Part shown: positions 58,501 through 64,000 of the stretch, piece by piece
How positions within the stretch are numbered: the first letter of the stretch is position 1
Layout: each line of letters opens with the position of its first letter
Origin: Brassica napus
Lineage: Eukaryota; Streptophyta; Magnoliopsida; Brassicales; Brassicaceae
DNA: 64,000 bases
Reading direction: 5' to 3'
Assembly: GCF_020379485.1 (NCBI RefSeq)
Contig: NW_026014793.1
Span: 1-64,000 of the forward strand
Translations under genes and position numbers: made by a program
Notes under the pieces: generated by a model
Told to the model about the DNA's origin: nothing
The model's database searches: none
What the model saw: the letters and a program-made list of their open reading frames with translations, nothing else

Positions 58501-61500
58501 TTGGAACGACGAAGAAGCTGTGCTATTCCCAAACTGGGAAACTGGAATCACCTGATTTGAAAGTGGGATAACTTCTTCATCCCAACTCCTATGAGATTTA
58601 TTCAACTTCCTGGTGATTCTCCACCACTTTATGTATCCAAATCAAGCTTCTTACAAAGAGATTCATCCTGGTTTGATTGGAACGACGAAGAAGCTGTGCT
58701 ATTCCCAAACTGGGAAACTGGAATCACCTGATTTGAAAGTGGGATAACTTCTTTTCGCCAACTCCTATGAGATTTATTCAACTTCCTGGTGATTCTCCAC
58801 CACTTTATGTATCCAAATCAAGCTTCTCACAAAGTGATTCATCCTGGTTTGATTGGAACGACGAAGAAGCTGTGCTATTCCCAAACTGGGAAACTGGAAT
58901 CACCTGATTTGAAAGTGGGATAACTTCTTCATCCAACTCCTATGAGATTTATTCAACTTCCTGGTGATTCTCCACCACTTTATGTATCCAAATCAAGCTT
59001 CTCACAAAGTGATTCATCCTGGTTTGATTGGAACGACGAGAAGCTGTGCTATTCCCAAACTGGGAAACTGGAATCACCTGATTTGAAAGTGGGATAACTT
59101 CTTTTCCCAACTCCTATGAGATTTATTCAACTTCCTGGTGATTCTCCACCACTTTATGTATCCAAATCAAGCTTCTCACAAAGTGATTCATCCTGGTTTG
59201 ATTGGAACGACGAAGAAGCTGTGCTATTCCCAAACTGGGAAACTGGAATCACCTGATTTGAAAGTGGGATAACTTCTTCATCCCAACTCCTATGAGATTT
59301 ATTCAACTTCCTGGTGATTCTCCACCACTTTATGTATCCAAATCAAGCTTCTCACAAAGTGATTCATCCTGGTTTGATTGGAACGACGAAGAAGCTGTGC
59401 TATTCCCAAACTGGGAAACTGGAATCACCTGATTTGAAAGTGGGATAACTTCTTCATCCCAACTCCTATGAGATTTATTCAACTTCCTGGTGATTCTCCA
59501 CCACTTTATGTATCCAAATCAAGCTTCTCACAAAGTGATTCATCCTGGTTTGATTGGAACGACGAAGAAGCTGTGCTATTCCCAAACTGGGAAACTGGAA
59601 TCACCTGATTTGAAAGTGGGATAACTTCTTCATCCCAACTCCTATGAGATTTATTCAACTTCCTGGTGATTCTCCACCACTTTATGTATCCAAATCAAGC
59701 TTCTTACAAAGTGATTCATCCTGGTTTGATTGGAACGACGAAGAAGCTGTGCTATTCCCAAACTGGGAAACTGGAATCACCTGATTTGAAAGTGGGATAA
59801 CTTCTTCATCCCAACTCCTATGAGATTTATTCAACTTCCTGGTGATTCTCCACCACTTTATGTATCCAAATCAAGCTTCTTACAAAGAGATTCATCCTGG
59901 TTTGATTGGAACGACGAAGAAGCTGTGCTATTCCCAAACTGGGAAACTGGAATCACCTGATTTGAAAGTGGGATAACTTCTTCATGCCAACTCCTATGAG
60001 ATTTATTCAACTTCCTGGTGATTCTCCACCACTTTATGTATCCAAATCAAGCTTCTCACAAAGTGATTCATCCTGGTTTGATTGGAACGACGAAGAAGCT
60101 GTGCTATTCCCAAACTGGGAAACTGGAATCACCTGATTTGAAAGTGGGATAACTTCTTCATCCCAACTCCTATGAGATTTATTCAACTTCCTGGTGATTC
60201 TCCACCACTTTATGTATCCAAATCAAGCTTCTTACAAAGTGATTCATCCTGGTTTGATTGGAACGACGAGAAGCTGTGCTATTCCCAAACTGGGAAACTG
60301 GAATCACCTGATTTGAAAGTGGGATAACTTCTTCACCAACTCCTATGAGATTTATTCAACTTCCTGGTGATTCTCCACCACTTTATGTATCCAAATCAAG
60401 CTTCTCACAAAGAGATTCATCCTGGTTTGATTGGAACGACGAAGAAGCTGTGCTATTCCCAAACTGGGAAACTGGAATCACCTGATTTGAAAGTGGGATA
60501 ACTTCTTCATCCCAACTCCTATGAGATTTATTCAACTTCCTGGTGATTCTCCACCACTTTATGTATCCAAATCAAGCTTCTTACAAAGAGATTCATCCTG
60601 GTTTGATTGGAACGACGAAGAAGCTGTGCTATTCCCAAACTGGGAAACTGGAATCACCTGATTTGAAAGTGGGATAACTTCTTCATCCCAACTCCTATGA
60701 GATTTATTCAACTTCCTGGTGATTCTCCACCACTTTATGTATCCAAATCAAGCTTCTCACAAAGTGATTCATCCTGGTTTGATTGGAACGACGAAGAAGC
60801 TGTGCTATTCCCAAACTGGGAAACTGGAATCACCTGATTTGAAAGTGGGATAACTTCTTCATCCCAACTCCTATGAGATTTATTCAACTTCCTGGTGATT
60901 CTCCACCACTTTATGTATCCAAATCAAGCTTCTCACAAAGTGATTCATCCTGGTTTGATTGGAACGACGAAGAAGCTGTGCTATTCCCAAACTGGGAAAC
61001 TGGAATCACCTGATTTGAAAGTGGGATAACTTCTTTTCCAACTCCTATGAGATTTATTCAACTTCCTGGTGATTCTCCACCACTTTATGTATCCAAATCA
61101 AGCTTCTCACAAAGTGATTCATCCTGGTTTGATTGGAACGACGAAGAAGCTGTGCTATTCCCAAACTGGGAAACTGGAATCACCTGATTTGAAAGTGGGA
61201 TAACTTCTTCATCCCAACTCCTATGAGATTTATTCAACTTCCTGGTGATTCTCCACCACTTTATGTATCCAAATCAAGCTTCTTACAAAGAGATTCATCC
61301 TGGTTTGATTGGAACGACGAAGAAGCTGTGCTATTCCCAAACTGGGAAACTGGAATCACCTGATTTGAAAGTGGGATAACTTCTTCATCCCAACTCCTAT
61401 GAGATTTATTCAACTTCCTGGTGATTCTCCACCACTTTATGTATCCAAATCAAGCTTCTTACAAAGAGATTCATCCTGGTTTGATTGGAACGACGAAGAA

Positions 61501-64000
61501 GCTGTGCTATTCCCAAACTGGGAAACTGGAATCACCTGATTTGAAAGTGGGATAACTTCTTTTGCCAACTCCTATGAGATTTATTCAACTTCCTGGTGAT
61601 TCTCCACCACTTTATGTATCCAAATCAAGCTTCTCACAAAGTGATTCATCCTGGTTTGATTGGAACGACGAAGAAGCTGTGCTATTCCCAAACTGGGAAA
61701 CTGGAATCACCTGATTTGAAAGTGGGATAACTTCTTCATCCCAACTCCTATGAGATTTATTCAACTTCCTGGTGATTCTCCACCACTTTATGTATCCAAA
61801 TCAAGCTTCTTACAAAGAGATTCATCCTGGTTTGATTGGAACGACGAAGAAGCTGTGCTATTCCCAAACTGGGAAACTGGAATCACCTGATTTGAAAGTG
61901 GGATAACTTCTTTTCCAACTCCTATGAGATTTATTCAACTTCCTGGTGATTCTCCACCACTTTATGTATCCAAATCAAGCTTCTCACAAAGAGATTCATC
62001 CTGGTTTGATTGGAACGACGAAGAAGCTGTGCTATTCCCAAACTGGGAAACTGGAATCACCTGATTTGAAAGTGGGATAACTTCTTCATCCCAACTCCTA
62101 TGAGATTTATTCAACTTCCTGGTGATTCTCCACCACTTTATGTATCCAAATCAAGCTTCTTACAAAGAGATTCATCCTGGTTTGATTGGAACGACGAAGA
62201 AGCTGTGCTATTCCCAAACTGGGAAACTGGAATCACCTGATTTGAAAGTGGGATAACTTCTTCATCCCAACTCCTATGAGATTTATTCAACTTCCTGGTG
62301 ATTCTCCACCACTTTATGTATCCAAATCAAGCTTCTCACAAAGTGATTCATCCTGGTTTGATTGGAACGACGAAGAAGCTGTGCTATTCCCAAACTGGGA
62401 AACTGGAATCACCTGATTTGAAAGTGGGATAACTTCTTCATCCCAACTCCTATGAGATTTATTCAACTTCCTGGTGATTCTCCACCACTTTATGTATCCA
62501 AATCAAGCTTCTCACAAAGTGATTCATCCTGGTTTGATTGGAACGACGAAGAAGCTGTGCTATTCCCAAACTGGGAAACTGGAATCACCTGATTTGAAAG
62601 TGGGATAACTTCTTCATCCCAACTCCTATGAGATTTATTCAACTTCCTGGTGATTCTCCACCACTTTATGTATCCAAATCAAGCTTCTCACAAAGTGATT
62701 CATCCTGGTTTGATTGGAACGACGAAGAAGCTGTGCTATTCCCAAACTGGGAAACTGGAATCACCTGATTTGAAAGTGGGATAACTTCTTCATCCCAACT
62801 CCTATGAGATTTATTCAACTTCCTGGTGATTCTCCACCACTTTATGTATCCAAATCAAGCTTCTCACAAAGTGATTCATCCTGGTTTGATTGGAACGACG
62901 AAGAAGCTGTGCTATTCCCAAACTGGGAAACTGGAATCACCTGATTTGAAAGTGGGATAACTTCTTCATCCCAACTCCTATGAGATTTATTCAACTTCCT
63001 GGTGATTCTCCACCACTTTATGTATCCAAATCAAGCTTCTCACAAAGTGATTCATCCTGGTTTGATTGGAACGACGAAGAAGCTGTGCTATTCCCAAACT
63101 GGGAAACTGGAATCACCTGATTTGAAAGTGGGATAACTTCTTCATCCCAACTCCTATGAGATTTATTCAACTTCCTGGTGATTCTCCACCACTTTATGTA
63201 TCCAAATCAAGCTTCTTACAAAGAGATTCATCCTGGTTTGATTGGAACGACGAAGAAGCTGTGCTATTCCCAAACTGGGAAACTGGAATCACCTGATTTG
63301 AAAGTGGGATAACTTCTTCATCCCAACTCCTATGAGATTTATTCAACTTCCTGGTGATTCTCCACCACTTTATGTATCCAAATCAAGCTTCTTACAAAGA
63401 GATTCATCCTGGTTTGATTGGAACGACGAAGAAGCTGTGCTATTCCCAAACTGGGAAACTGGAATCACCTGATTTGAAAGTGGGATAACTTCTTTGCCAA
63501 CTCCTATGAGATTTATTCAACTTCCTGGTGATTCTCCACCACTTTATGTATCCAAATCAAGCTTCTCACAAAGTGATTCATCCTGGTTTGATTGGAACGA
63601 CGAAGAAGCTGTGCTATTCCCAAACTGGGAAACTGGAATCACCTGATTTGAAAGTGGGATAACTTCTTCATCCCAACTCCTATGAGATTTATTCAACTTC
63701 CTGGTGATTCTCCACCACTTTATGTATCCAAATCAAGCTTCTTCAAAGAGATTCATCCTGGTTTGATTGGAACGACGAGAAGCTGTGCTATTCCCAAACT
63801 GGGAAACTGGAATCACCTGATTTGAAAGTGGGATAACTTCTTTTCACCAACTCCTATGAGATTTATTCAACTTCCTGGTGATTCTCCACCACTTTATGTA
63901 TCCAAATCAAGCTTCTCACAAAGAGATTCATCCTGGTTTGATTGGAACGACGAAGAAGCTGTGCTATTCCCAAACTGGGAAACTGGAATCACCTGATTTG
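52593..64000 (+). repeat. Satellite array C, about 65 monomers, continuing past the window
   Basis: Same monomer, orientation and register as arrays A and B; the first five bases are the copia-3 target duplication. The left 2 kb carries the diverged variants of array B (GGAAGGACG, TTTTTGCCAAC, AGCTGGCTATT, GACAGAGAAG). From about 55 kb it becomes more uniform but keeps frequent TACAAAGAG units, which are rare in the middle of array A. This suggests a partly separate homogenisation history. No other feature was seen in it. Confidence 0.93.

Noticed and set aside
11581..64000. CENP-B-box-like motif or CRISPR-like array in the repeats
   Set aside because: Reading the monomer showed no sequence like the mammalian CENP-B box, and the repeats are contiguous without unique spacers, so they are satellite.

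Overview
The window is plant centromeric or pericentromeric DNA, most likely from Brassica or a close relative such as Raphanus. About 40 kb of the 64 kb is one head-to-tail satellite with a monomer of about 176 bp, carrying a HindIII site in nearly every unit. I recognise it from memory as the CentBr/canrep centromere satellite family of Brassica. No host protein-coding gene, tRNA, rRNA or CRISPR array was seen; every real coding region belongs to an LTR retrotransposon.

Layout. (1) 1-11580 is a nest of three minus-strand LTR retrotransposons: decayed Ty1/copia 'copia-2' (7703-11580), whose 5' LTR touches the satellite; a non-autonomous element 'E' (4078-7702) inserted into the copia-2 pol gene; and decayed 'copia-1' (1-4077), apparently inserted into the 3' LTR of E. 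The remaining parts of copia-1, E and copia-2 should lie left of the window. (2) 11581-36082 is satellite array A, about 139 monomers, very homogeneous through its middle. (3) 36083-42566 is a Ty3/gypsy chromovirus with 857-bp LTRs, a GATTC target duplication and coding sequence running into the 3' LTR. It resembles the centromeric CRM/CRB lineage. Its LTRs differ at only about two sites, but its reading frame is broken twice. (4) 42567-46868 is array B, about 24 monomers, more diverged. (5) 46869-52592 is 'copia-3', a Ty1/copia element with an uninterrupted 1462-codon gag-pol frame, LTRs that differ only in two simple-sequence runs, and an AGTGG target duplication. It is the one element here that looks potentially autonomous. 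(6) 52593-64000 is array C, about 65 monomers, diverged on its left and more uniform on its right, running off the window.

How the parts relate. The satellite is the presumed platform for the centromere. The plus-strand elements (the chromovirus and copia-3) are recent insertions into a diverged satellite island (about 33.6-55 kb), while the minus-strand nest is an older edge of array A. Short duplications of 4-6 monomers bracket both plus-strand insertions. The most interesting signal is a hairpin with a conserved loop and base-pair-preserving changes, found near the 3' end of copia-3, near the 3' end of E and inside the LTR of the chromovirus. These are three unrelated elements, and the hairpin suggests a shared functional RNA structure.
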